Origin: Variovorax paradoxus
GTDB taxonomy: Bacteria > Pseudomonadota > Gammaproteobacteria > Burkholderiales > Burkholderiaceae_C
Length of the DNA stretch: 64,000 bases
Assembly (NCBI RefSeq): GCF_029919115.1
Contig: NZ_CP123990.1
Location: forward strand, 3,162,001-3,226,000
Direction: 5' to 3'
Position numbers and translations under genes: made by a program. The notes beneath the pieces are model-generated. The model was not told the DNA's origin. It searched no databases and saw only the letters and a program-made list of their open reading frames with translations. Below, one piece after another: positions 36,970 to 44,568 of the stretch (within the stretch, counting starts at the first letter, position 1; each line of letters opens with the position of its first letter).

Positions 36970-37680
36970 ATGAAAAAAACCCTGATCCGTTTCAACGCGT
37001 TGTGGCTCTGCCTCGCATTCAGTCTCTTGCTGGCGGCCTGCGGCAACAAGGAGGCCGAGCAGCGCACAGCATTCATCGGCTTCCTGCAGACACGCATACT
37101 CGACAAGCCGGGCCTGCGAGTGCCCACGCTCACTGCCGATGAGAAAGCCTCTTTCGGCGACTACGCGCAGCACTACGCGGTGATTGCCGACTTCAATGAA
37201 GGCATGAACAAGTCCGTCAGCCAGCCGATGACCCAGGTCATGGCCAAGGGCTCGCTGCGCTCCGTTGCCGACCTAGCAGCGCGTCGCGACGACCTCAAGG
37301 CCGCGAAGGACGGCCTGGGCGGCTTGCGCACCGCACTCGACCAGGAGCTTGCCAAGGCCGACGCAGCGCGCGCCAAGCTCAAGCAGCCCGACGACCTGAA
37401 GCAGGTCTACGACAAGGCCTATGACAAGACCGTGTCGACACCGGCCGCTACTTTCAAGGAAGTGTTTCCAGCGCTTGACGCGGTGTTCGACGGTGCGCTC
37501 GCCGTGGGCGACTTCCTCGAGCAGAACAAGTCGAAGGTCCAGGTCTCGGGCTCGACCGTGGCCGTGACCGACCCGGCCGTGCAGGCGCAGCTCAACAAGA
37601 TGCTGCAGGACCTCAACGGCCACTCCAAGGCCATCAATGCCGCGCAAACCAAAATGCAGGCAATGGTGCGCGGGGGCTGA
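36970..37680 (+). CDS. DUF3053-like lipoprotein
   Basis: A 236-residue lipoprotein with lipobox LLAACGNKEAEQRTAF at about residue 22. FIGFLQTRILDKPGLRVPTL and the helical, Lys/Ala-rich remainder (LAARRDDLKAAKDGLGGLRT) fit the DUF3053 family of enterobacterial and betaproteobacterial lipoproteins with no known role. Coiled-coil propensity is high. Its stop abuts the thiL stop; the two genes converge with no base between them. Confidence 0.8.
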   Translation: MKKTLIRFNALWLCLAFSLLLAACGNKEAEQRTAFIGFLQTRILDKPGLRVPTLTADEKASFGDYAQHYAVIADFNEGMNKSVSQPMTQVMAKGSLRSVADLAARRDDLKAAKDGLGGLRTALDQELAKADAARAKLKQPDDLKQVYDKAYDKTVSTPAATFKEVFPALDAVFDGALAVGDFLEQNKSKVQVSGSTVAVTDPAVQAQLNKMLQDLNGHSKAINAAQTKMQAMVRGG

Positions 37681-38640
37681 TCAGACGAAGTGGTCGAACG
37701 AGCCGAAGCGCTGTGCAACGGGTGAGCCGTTCGCGTCCACGATGCGCAGGCCGGCTTCGGCCTCGATGCGGCCGATGCGGGTCACGCGCGTGAAACTCTC
37801 CTTGCCCGCTTGCTCGACCGCGGCGCGCGCAGAAGGCGCGGCGGTAAAAACCAGTTCGTAGTCGTCCCCGCCCGAGAGCGCGCAGGTGCGCAGCGCCTCG
37901 ATGCTCAGGCCTGGCGTGGATGCGGCGGCCACCGTGCTCGTGGCGGCGTCGGCATCGAGCGTTGCGCCCACCCGGCTGGCCGTGAGGATGTGGCCCAGGT
38001 CGCCCACGAGCCCGTCGCTCACATCCACCGCCGCAGACGCGGTGCCGCGCAGTGCCTGGCCCAACGCGACGCGCGGCGTGGGCTGCTCCATGCGCATGCG
38101 CGCCTGCGAGAAGACATCGGCCGGCAATGCGAGCGTGCCGCGAAACACCTCGAGTGCCAGCCGCGCATCGCCCAGCGTACCGCTCACCCAGATGTCGTCT
38201 CCCGCGCGCGCACCCGAGCGCAGCAGCGCCGCGCCGGCCGGCACTTCACCGAACACGGTGATGCAGATGTTGAGCGGGCCGCGCGTGGTGTCGCCGCCCA
38301 CAAGCTCGCATCCATGCGCATCGGCCAGCGCAAAGAGGCCGCGCGAAAAGCCTTCGAGCCAGTGCTCGTCGACGCCGGGCAGCGCCAGCGCGAGCGTGAA
38401 GGCGAGCGGCCTGGCGCCGCAGGCCGCAAGATCGCTGAGGTTCACCGCCAGCGCCTTGTGGCCAAGCCGCGCGGCATCGACCGTCGAAAGAAAGTGGCGG
38501 CCTTCGACCAGCATGTCGGAGGACACCGCCAGCTGCATGCCCGGCGCGGGCGCGAGCAATGCGCAGTCGTCGCCCACACCGAGCGGAGAACGCTTGGCGG
38601 GGCGCTTGAAGTAGCTTGCGATCAGGTCGAATTCACCCAT
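37681..38640 (-). CDS. thiL: thiamine-monophosphate kinase
   Basis: Phosphorylates thiamine monophosphate to the active cofactor thiamine diphosphate. 319 residues of the PurM-like fold: MGEFDLIASYFKRP at the N-terminus, LGVGDDCALLAPAPGM, FTLALALPGV, CELVGGDTTRGPLNI and AAVDVSDGLVGDLGHIL, giving the Asp cluster that binds magnesium and ATP. Start at 38640. The usual downstream partner pgpA is displaced by the 31.6-37.7 kb block. Confidence 0.96.
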   Translation of the reverse strand: MGEFDLIASYFKRPAKRSPLGVGDDCALLAPAPGMQLAVSSDMLVEGRHFLSTVDAARLGHKALAVNLSDLAACGARPLAFTLALALPGVDEHWLEGFSRGLFALADAHGCELVGGDTTRGPLNICITVFGEVPAGAALLRSGARAGDDIWVSGTLGDARLALEVFRGTLALPADVFSQARMRMEQPTPRVALGQALRGTASAAVDVSDGLVGDLGHILTASRVGATLDADAATSTVAAASTPGLSIEALRTCALSGGDDYELVFTAAPSARAAVEQAGKESFTRVTRIGRIEAEAGLRIVDANGSPVAQRFGSFDHFV

Positions 38641-38782
38641 GGGGCGAGCATAAGCGCTGCGGCGTCCTTCAGAGGCACGGCAGCCCTGCTTACGCGAGGC
38701 ATGCCTTGGTTACGACCAGGTCTGAAACTGAAATAGCGTGCCGCGTGGGCCGCGCTAGAGATGGGTGCTTGGATATCTCAGG

Positions 38783-39835
38783 TCAGGCATCTTCTGCGTT
38801 GCGGGGGCAGGCTTCATGGCTGTCGGCGACTTCTGCGCTCACCGCCCGTGCGCCCGAGCGAGCACCATCGCTCGACCGGCCATTGGTCCTGACAGACTGC
38901 CGCGATGCTCTTCTTGTAGAAGAACTGCGCACCTGCTCTTCGACCGGATGCAACCGCGCCCGGCCCTCCATTTGCGCCAGCTGCTTCTGCCGCTCGGCGA
39001 TCGCCAGCGTCTGCGCATCCTCGCCGTGGCGGTAGACGCTGAACGTCTTCTGCAGGAGCTGGCCGGGCCCGATGTAGGTGTGCGCCGACCATTGGCGCGG
39101 CCGGCCATCGGGTCCCAACACGCAAGTGACGCCCACAATGCCTGTCTTGTTGTTGCTGCGTAACTTGTTGGCTCTTTGCTGCCGCATGACCGGCGGATGC
39201 TGCCGGACGATGTCATCGCGCCAGGCCTGCGCCTGCGCCAATGCGTCTTGAACGCCGCCAAGCTTCGCGAACGAGAATGTCTTGCTGAAACGTTGCCGGC
39301 TGCGTTCCAGCTTGACCAGCCAATAGGTCTTGTGGCGAACGATGCCGTACATGGCGGCGTCGTTCTGGCCGTTGCCCAAGCGGTTGCTCGCCGCATCCAG
39401 TTCGGCTTTCACGGCGAAGCCTGCGACCATCAAGTTCAACTGCCGCTCGCGCTCGGCAATGGCCAGCTGCTTGGCCGTCTTTGAAAAGCGAGCAATGCTG
39501 AAGGTCTCGCGCATGACCGTGCCGTCGGCCATCGGGGTTTCAGCGCACCAGCAGCTGGACTGTTTGTCCGGCCCCGCCACGTAGACGACACCGCCGGGCT
39601 TGCCGTTGCAGATCGCGCGCTCGATGGTGCGCCAACGGGCAATCTCCGGATGCTCCTGCATGAGCTGGTCGCGCCTGGCCTGGGCCAGGGCCAGCGCCTC
39701 CGGCTCGCTGCGGATCGCCCCGAACTTGAACAGGTGGCGATGCTCGATGCCGTTGCGCGACAACTGCACCCACCATCCGTCGGACGAGCGCACAAGGCAG
39801 CGCAGCGGCTGCGGATTCGCGGTTCCTTTGGGCAC
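38783..39835 (-). CDS. protein of four tandem AP2-like DNA-binding modules
   Basis: A 350-residue protein I assign by its internal repeats. Four modules, each with an aromatic-rich strand, a TFS/LFKF-type strand and a helix rich in Ala/Gln ending RxxQL, lie at residues 11-62, 80-133, 163-215 and 231-288. Modules 1 and 3 resemble one another (WWVQLSRNG / YWLVKLERSRQ, both ending RDxxxxxHP), as do 2 and 4 (GGVVYV / TGIVGVT, then TFS and QLAIAERERQL / TLAIAERQKQL), so it looks like a duplicated pair. This resembles the AP2/ERF-like fold of plant factors, phage HNH endonucleases and bacterial AP2 proteins. No nuclease or integrase domain is present; a Ser/Arg-rich tail follows. It starts at a GTG; function unknown. 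Confidence 0.6.
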   Translation of the reverse strand: MPKGTANPQPLRCLVRSSDGWWVQLSRNGIEHRHLFKFGAIRSEPEALALAQARRDQLMQEHPEIARWRTIERAICNGKPGGVVYVAGPDKQSSCWCAETPMADGTVMRETFSIARFSKTAKQLAIAERERQLNLMVAGFAVKAELDAASNRLGNGQNDAAMYGIVRHKTYWLVKLERSRQRFSKTFSFAKLGGVQDALAQAQAWRDDIVRQHPPVMRQQRANKLRSNNKTGIVGVTCVLGPDGRPRQWSAHTYIGPGQLLQKTFSVYRHGEDAQTLAIAERQKQLAQMEGRARLHPVEEQVRSSSTRRASRQSVRTNGRSSDGARSGARAVSAEVADSHEACPRNAEDA

Positions 39836-39869
39836 GAGGTCTGCGGCTGCGATTGAAGGGGTAGTCTGT

Positions 39870-40235
39870 TCAGCTCTGACGCGTCGCCCTGCTGTGATGA
39901 ACGTACAGATAGATCAGGCCGACGGGCGCGATGAAGATGGCGAAGGTCCAGCACACCAGCATCGTGAACAATTTGACGAAGAGCATGAGGATGGCATTCA
40001 CATAGAACGTGTTCGCGCCCAGCAAGAAATTGATCACGCCCTCGTAGACGAAGCGCGAATAGGGGTAGAGAAACGTGTTCGCGACCAGGAAGACCGCCAT
40101 CCCGAGCGACATGATGTGGGGTGAGCGGCTGGCAAAGAAAACGAAGAATGCCGCAAAGCACAAGCCGAACAGGAACTGACGGAAGTAGTAGGCGGGGGTC
40201 AATCCGCCGAAGGTTTTGGCGAGAAATGGATGCAT
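39870..40235 (-). CDS. small integral membrane protein of unknown function
   Basis: A 121-residue protein with three or four membrane helices: QFLFGLCFAAFFVFFASR, SLGMAVFLVANTFLYPYS, YVNAILMLFVKLFTMLVCWT and FAIFIAPVGLIYLYVHHS. A Pro-Tyr-rich cytoplasmic start (LTPAYYFR) precedes the first helix. The family is not one I can name. It precedes the AP2-module gene by 34 bases on the same strand, so the pair may form an operon. Start at 40235 is the ATG before the first helix; a longer frame to 40286 has no membrane segment in the extension. Confidence 0.6.
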   Translation of the reverse strand: MHPFLAKTFGGLTPAYYFRQFLFGLCFAAFFVFFASRSPHIMSLGMAVFLVANTFLYPYSRFVYEGVINFLLGANTFYVNAILMLFVKLFTMLVCWTFAIFIAPVGLIYLYVHHSRATRQS

Positions 40236-40346
40236 GGTGTTTTGTTCAGACAGTGGTTGTGATCGGGTGCTGACGTTCAGAAGCACCAGATGAATCGGTG
40301 GGGTGTGGCAGGCGCCTGCTTGATCTTTTCCAATTCCTTTTGAGGT

Positions 40347-42128
40347 TCAAAAGCTCGCATTGAGGTTAAACCCAAAGGTGGTCCTTGCCGTGCGATACCC
40401 CTCCGGCTTGCTGATGGGCGCCCCCATGAAGAAGTCATAGCTCAACTTGCTCCACTGCCCCCGCACCCCGACCACCGCGCCGGCCAGGCTGCGGCCGAGT
40501 TGGTCGGCCGTCGAGCGCCCGCCGACATGCCCGTAGTCGGCGCCGACATACAGCTCCGCTCCGCTCTGTCCCATGGCCCACCCGATGTCATTGCGGATCA
40601 GCCAGCCCCGCTCGCCCATCAGGCTCGTCTCGCCGTCGAAGCCGCGCACCGTGTAGCGCCCGCCAATGGCGAACCGGTCCTGCGACATCAGCGGCGTGCG
40701 GTTCCACTGCGCGCGGATCAGCCCCGAATAGCGCAGCTTCTGTTCGCCCAGCTTGAACGGCGCATTCAGACTCACCTCGGCCGTGTACAGCTTCATGCGC
40801 GAGGTGCCGTCCAGCGGCTCGGCGGGGTTGTCGCGGTGGTAGATCTCCTGCGGCGAGGTCCGGGCGCCAAAGCCGCCCGTGCCGTGCTTGAACGCCAGCG
40901 TGCCCTCCAGCGTGGCCTCGCCGATGAACTCCTTGTGGTTCAGGCCCAGCTCCCAGCCGCCCACCACCTGGTGCTGCACCGGCACTTCCGTGTCCTCGAT
41001 GATGCTGCGCGACTCCCGGCGGAAGCCCTTGAGCGCCAGCGTCGTCTTGCGGCTCTGGTCGCGGTACAGCAGGCGCGAGAGCTTGACCTCGGCGTTGTTG
41101 GACTTGCCGGCGTAGGTGATGGGCCCGTTGAAGCTTTCCACGCTCTGGTGGTACTGGCTGTTGGAAGCGGTGAACCCCAGCATCCAGTAGCCGTACGGCA
41201 GCGAGTAGTGCACCGTCTGGCCCTCGGTGCCGTAGCTCGGCTCCGAGAGAAAGTGGCTGTTGATGCTGTGGTTGGCGCTCAGGTAGAACAGATCGTTCAG
41301 CCCGAAGGGGTTGTCCAACGACACCGTGGCGCCGGCCTGGTAGCGGCCGGTGGCCTGGGTGCCGCTGTCGTCCAGGCTCAGGGCCACGCGCCACTTCCGG
41401 GTCTGCACGTACTTGACCACCAGGTCGCTGTCGCCCGGCCTGGCGTTGGGCGCGGTCGAGGGCTCGATCTGGATGTCGGCCTCGGCCGTGGGGGCGCGCT
41501 TCAAGTTCTCCAATCCCTGCTCAATGTCGCGCAGGTTCAGCAGATCGCCCGGACGGGCCGGAATGGCCGAACCCAGCAAGGCGCCGCTGCCCAGCAGCGT
41601 CGCGGACGAATCCGGCGTCAGGCGGATGGCCGCGATGCGCCCGGGCACCAGCGAGAGGGTCAGGGTGCCGGTGGACAGGTCCTGCGGCGCGGCCAGCACC
41701 CGGGTGGTGACGAAGCCGCGCGCGATGGCTGCCTGCTGGGCGCGGGCGAGCACCACGTTCACGCCTGCGGTGCCCAGGCAGCGGCCGAGGGGGGAATCGT
41801 TGCCCTCGGGGCCCGAGAGATCGGAAACCGCCCACTGGAACAATTCGGACTGCTCGCCGAGCAAGAGCACGCGGTCGATGCGGAAGCACGGGGCCTCGGT
41901 CTCGGGAATGCGGGCCACCGGTGCGGGTGGTGCGGCCTGCGGGCGCTGGTCGACGGTGCGCTCGTTCTGCTCGCGCAAAGCACGCTCGCGCTCTTGCTGG
42001 CGTTGTTGTTCGATGAAGGCTTGAGGCGTCGTCGGCGTCTGCTGCGCGACCCCCCACAACGGAGAAGCGGCGAGGGCCACGGCCAGCGCCATGCGCGTGC
42101 GCCGAGGCACGACCGAGGAGTGCACCAT
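40347..42128 (-). CDS. bcpB: two-partner secretion outer-membrane transporter (TpsB/BcpB-like)
   Basis: A 593-residue Omp85-superfamily transporter that exports the large BcpA/FhaA protein across the outer membrane. A signal peptide (ALAVALAASPLWGVAQQ) and Gln/Arg-rich linker precede two POTRA domains (EAPCFRIDRVLLLGE; LVPGRIAAIRLTPDSSATLL) and a 16-strand barrel whose family motif is FAIGGRYTVRGFDGETSLMG near residue 480; the protein ends in Phe, as outer-membrane barrels do. It is the last gene of the bcpA-I-O-B unit, the Burkholderia order, unlike E. coli where the transporter comes first. Starts five bases after the bcpO stop. Confidence 0.93.
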   Translation of the reverse strand: MVHSSVVPRRTRMALAVALAASPLWGVAQQTPTTPQAFIEQQRQQERERALREQNERTVDQRPQAAPPAPVARIPETEAPCFRIDRVLLLGEQSELFQWAVSDLSGPEGNDSPLGRCLGTAGVNVVLARAQQAAIARGFVTTRVLAAPQDLSTGTLTLSLVPGRIAAIRLTPDSSATLLGSGALLGSAIPARPGDLLNLRDIEQGLENLKRAPTAEADIQIEPSTAPNARPGDSDLVVKYVQTRKWRVALSLDDSGTQATGRYQAGATVSLDNPFGLNDLFYLSANHSINSHFLSEPSYGTEGQTVHYSLPYGYWMLGFTASNSQYHQSVESFNGPITYAGKSNNAEVKLSRLLYRDQSRKTTLALKGFRRESRSIIEDTEVPVQHQVVGGWELGLNHKEFIGEATLEGTLAFKHGTGGFGARTSPQEIYHRDNPAEPLDGTSRMKLYTAEVSLNAPFKLGEQKLRYSGLIRAQWNRTPLMSQDRFAIGGRYTVRGFDGETSLMGERGWLIRNDIGWAMGQSGAELYVGADYGHVGGRSTADQLGRSLAGAVVGVRGQWSKLSYDFFMGAPISKPEGYRTARTTFGFNLNASF

Positions 42129-42133
42129 GGTGA

Positions 42134-42739
42134 TCAGCGCCTGAATTCGACCGTGCGAACCGCCGACGGTTTGCCGGAGAAGCCGCTGACGGTGCCGTCG
42201 GCGCCGAAGAGCACATCGACCGGCTCGTCTTCCTGCACCGTCCAGTAGCGCCAAGTATTGGCGTTCAGGTCCTTGGTGTCATTGCGCGAGGGATAGCTCA
42301 GCGCCATCAGCACCTGGGGCCGGGTCATGCCGACCACGACCTTGGCGGAATAGACGGCCTTCTGCACCTCGGGACTCCAGCTGGCGAGCGTCACCCGGGG
42401 ATCAGTGGGCACCACGATCTGGCGCGCCCAGCGCAGCATGTCGTCCCTGCTGCGCGATGTGTCGTCGCGCAGCGAGACGTAGTCGCTGCCGATGGTGCCG
42501 TAGAGGTAGAGGTCCCGCTTCATGGTGTCGAGCACCGCGGGCTCGCCGAACGGCACGATGGGGCCGCCCAGCATGTTGGTGCTGGAGACCCAGCCGTAGT
42601 CGGGGCGCAGGTTGCAGCAGGTGTAGCCGGTGATGGGTTGGGTCAGCTTGGTGGCGCAGCCGGACAGGAGGAGGAGGAGGCCCGCAGCGAGGGCGGTCAA
42701 CGCGGCGATGCGGTGAGGGGAAATGTGTGATCGTTTCAT
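42134..42739 (-). CDS. bcpO: lipoprotein BcpO-like, SmpA/OmlA-type fold
   Basis: A 201-residue lipoprotein with lipobox LLLLLSGCATKLTQ at about residue 25. The C-terminal part (KVVVGMTRPQVLMALSYPSR, ANTWRYWTVQEDEPVDVLFG, ADGTVSGF) resembles the SmpA/OmlA/BamE beta fold. Burkholderia bcpAIOB loci have a lipoprotein gene bcpO between the immunity gene and bcpB; position, size class and lipobox all match here. Role in the system is unclear even in Burkholderia. GC returns to the normal level from this gene on, after the AT-rich immunity region. The ATG at 42739 is chosen over an upstream in-frame start because it begins the lipoprotein signal. Confidence 0.82.
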   Translation of the reverse strand: MKRSHISPHRIAALTALAAGLLLLLSGCATKLTQPITGYTCCNLRPDYGWVSSTNMLGGPIVPFGEPAVLDTMKRDLYLYGTIGSDYVSLRDDTSRSRDDMLRWARQIVVPTDPRVTLASWSPEVQKAVYSAKVVVGMTRPQVLMALSYPSRNDTKDLNANTWRYWTVQEDEPVDVLFGADGTVSGFSGKPSAVRTVEFRR

Positions 42740-42763
42740 TGATATCGCTCTAAACAAATTTGA

Positions 42764-43495
42764 CTAAGCACCTTCAACGAAACTGGAGCCTGACTCCACT
42801 AAGACAGATTTGAACTTCGAAAAATAATCCGCCTCGCCAGAAATCACGCCCAAGAAATCCGAGAACTTCTCCTCATCTTCAAATAAAAACTTCTTCTTGA
42901 CCCTATTGACCGTCAGTACCTCGAATAGCGCATCCAGATTGCCACCCGCATACCCTCGATATCCAAAAATACTCTCCCCCAGAAGGCAATAGAAATCCGC
43001 CTTAGAACGCAGACCATCAAGATTAAGATTAATTACTTCATTAGCAACACAATCTTGAATCCAATTGGTTGAACTTACCAAATCCATGCAGGCCTCAATC
43101 CAAAAATCAGAATATCGACCATCAAGATCCTGCCAGCTTAAGGAATTGCCATCGGCCCAAGCTTCAAAAATTCTCAATTTCCGCAAGCTCGTTCGACCTA
43201 TTTGCATCAAATATCGATGGACATCATTTTGGGTGGAAAGAAGTTTGACGCAATAGAAATTGGCAACCTGAATGGGCCGGCCATTTATATCGATGAGCAA
43301 TGAAAATACACGGCCATCAGGAAGCGTGAATCCGACATAAGGCAGCTTGAGGCCGTGAAGTGAGATAATCAAATTCCCCCCGCCAAAATCGCCGTCTCCC
43401 GCAAACTCCGGGAGGCCTTGAATCAGGTCGAGTCCTAAAACAGCATCATCTTCAGCCGTCTCATCGCGAACGGATAATTGACCTATTTTCATCAT
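42764..43495 (-). CDS. barstar-like protein, candidate immunity protein
   Basis: A 243-residue soluble acidic protein. Residues about 185-210 read FYCLLGESIFGYRGYAGGNL followed by DALFEVLT, which matches the barstar motif (an F...YYG.NLDAL.D.L pattern) that inhibits barnase-like RNases. The first 180 residues (GFTLPDGRVFSLLIDINGRP and later) are of unknown fold. Base composition is visibly AT-rich compared with bcpO and with bcpA. It lies second after the bcpA toxin end, with about 60 bases before it. It may be an immunity protein, or a leftover immunity gene from an earlier toxin. No strong ribosome site is seen. Confidence 0.62.
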   Translation of the reverse strand: MMKIGQLSVRDETAEDDAVLGLDLIQGLPEFAGDGDFGGGNLIISLHGLKLPYVGFTLPDGRVFSLLIDINGRPIQVANFYCVKLLSTQNDVHRYLMQIGRTSLRKLRIFEAWADGNSLSWQDLDGRYSDFWIEACMDLVSSTNWIQDCVANEVINLNLDGLRSKADFYCLLGESIFGYRGYAGGNLDALFEVLTVNRVKKKFLFEDEEKFSDFLGVISGEADYFSKFKSVLVESGSSFVEGA

Positions 43496-43556
43496 TCAAT
43501 GTTGTTCGCTCTTGGGGCCGGGAATTCGATGTTTCCATGGGCTATCACCTTCGCAG

Positions 43557-43772
43557 TCATGAACTACCCTCTTCGCTGCTTTTTCGATCGTAGGCAATGG
43601 AGTGCGATTTTCGATACAAATCTATTCCTCGATCAGTAACATCCTCATATCCAAATTCAACATTGCAATTTGGACATAAAGCATAGGATGGGGTTTTACC
43701 ATCCTCACCCCAAGGAAAGAGTGGGAAACAGTCGAAGCCACAGACACGACACAGCGATCGTTTGTCAATCAT
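43557..43772 (-). CDS. four-cysteine zinc-ribbon-like small protein, immunity candidate
   Basis: A 71-residue protein with two CxxC knuckles, LCRVCGFDCFPLFPWGEDGK and LCPNCNVEFGYEDV, which probably bind zinc. Small proteins of this pattern occur beside polymorphic toxin genes. Its ATG at 43772 overlaps the bcpA stop (ATGA), the strongest coupling in the locus, so translation of it follows the toxin directly as would suit the cognate immunity protein. An upstream TTG at 43784 is a possible but less likely start. AT-rich like the adjoining toxin domain. Function inferred from position only. Confidence 0.6.
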   Translation of the reverse strand: MIDKRSLCRVCGFDCFPLFPWGEDGKTPSYALCPNCNVEFGYEDVTDRGIDLYRKSHSIAYDRKSSEEGSS

Positions 43773-44568
43773 TTTGAATTCCAAAAATCTATATTTGATC
43801 TAAAACCATGTGCTGCCGGATCTGGCCTGAACATCGTTCTTGGAACCCCGTCAGCTGTGCGAACTGCAAACGTGTTTGTACTAACGTCATAGAGAAGTAC
43901 GTCGCCATTTCTTGCGGTCTTTGTAAGGGTGCCTATTGGGGGATTAACCACAAAATTCTGCGCGGCTTCGGCATATTGAGCCAATGAAGGAAATTCAGGG
44001 AATTCAGTACCATGCTTAATCCAATGGCCTGTCGCATTATTTTCCATGCTGCCAGCTTTGCCAACGGTCCAAGCGGTGGCATCAACACCATCTCGATAAA
44101 AATCATTGGTCAGCTTCGCCGCAGCAGAGTCTGACATGCTGGTTCCCGTGCGTTTCAGCACGAATTCCTTCACAACTGCAGTAGTCAATGTCCGCGCGAC
44201 GGCAAGTTCACCCAGTAGCGCCACATCAACGGCGATCAGGCCCACCTCTGCGGCATCCCTGATCACCGGTGCCTTTTCGATCACGTTGACCGCGGTGTTG
44301 ATCTCATTGATGCTCTTCCTCGCCTGCTGTTTGGTTTCCTCGCTAACGTTCGGATTCAAGAGCAACTGTTCGAGATCTCCGCGCATCTGTTCGAGATACT
44401 GCTTCTCGATGAGGGAACTCCGCTTGAGCTCACCGGTGTTCTTGGCGCTCGTAACGTCGTATTCCTGCAAGATCCGCACTTCGCATGCCGGGTCTCCGGA
44501 AGCTTGGCAGGCCTTGATCTTCTGATCTCGGCTGAGCAGGTTGGCGGCAGTGAGGTAGTTGTTGGTCG
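43769..44568 (-). other. BcpA/CdiA C-terminal toxin region
   Basis: The final 266 codons after the NNYL junction. The last 90 residues read SMENNATGHWIKHGTEFPEF then PSLAQYAEAAQNFVVNPPIG, LTKTARNGDVLLYDVSTNTF and AVRTADGVPRTMFRPDPAAH, ending FWNSK. The HWxKHG start, the conserved NG D, the NTF AV and the TMF P segments fit a BECR-fold (barnase/EndoU/colicin E5-like) RNase toxin as found at CdiA C-termini. DNA composition becomes AT-rich in the last 340 bases. Exact enzyme target is unknown. Confidence 0.6.
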
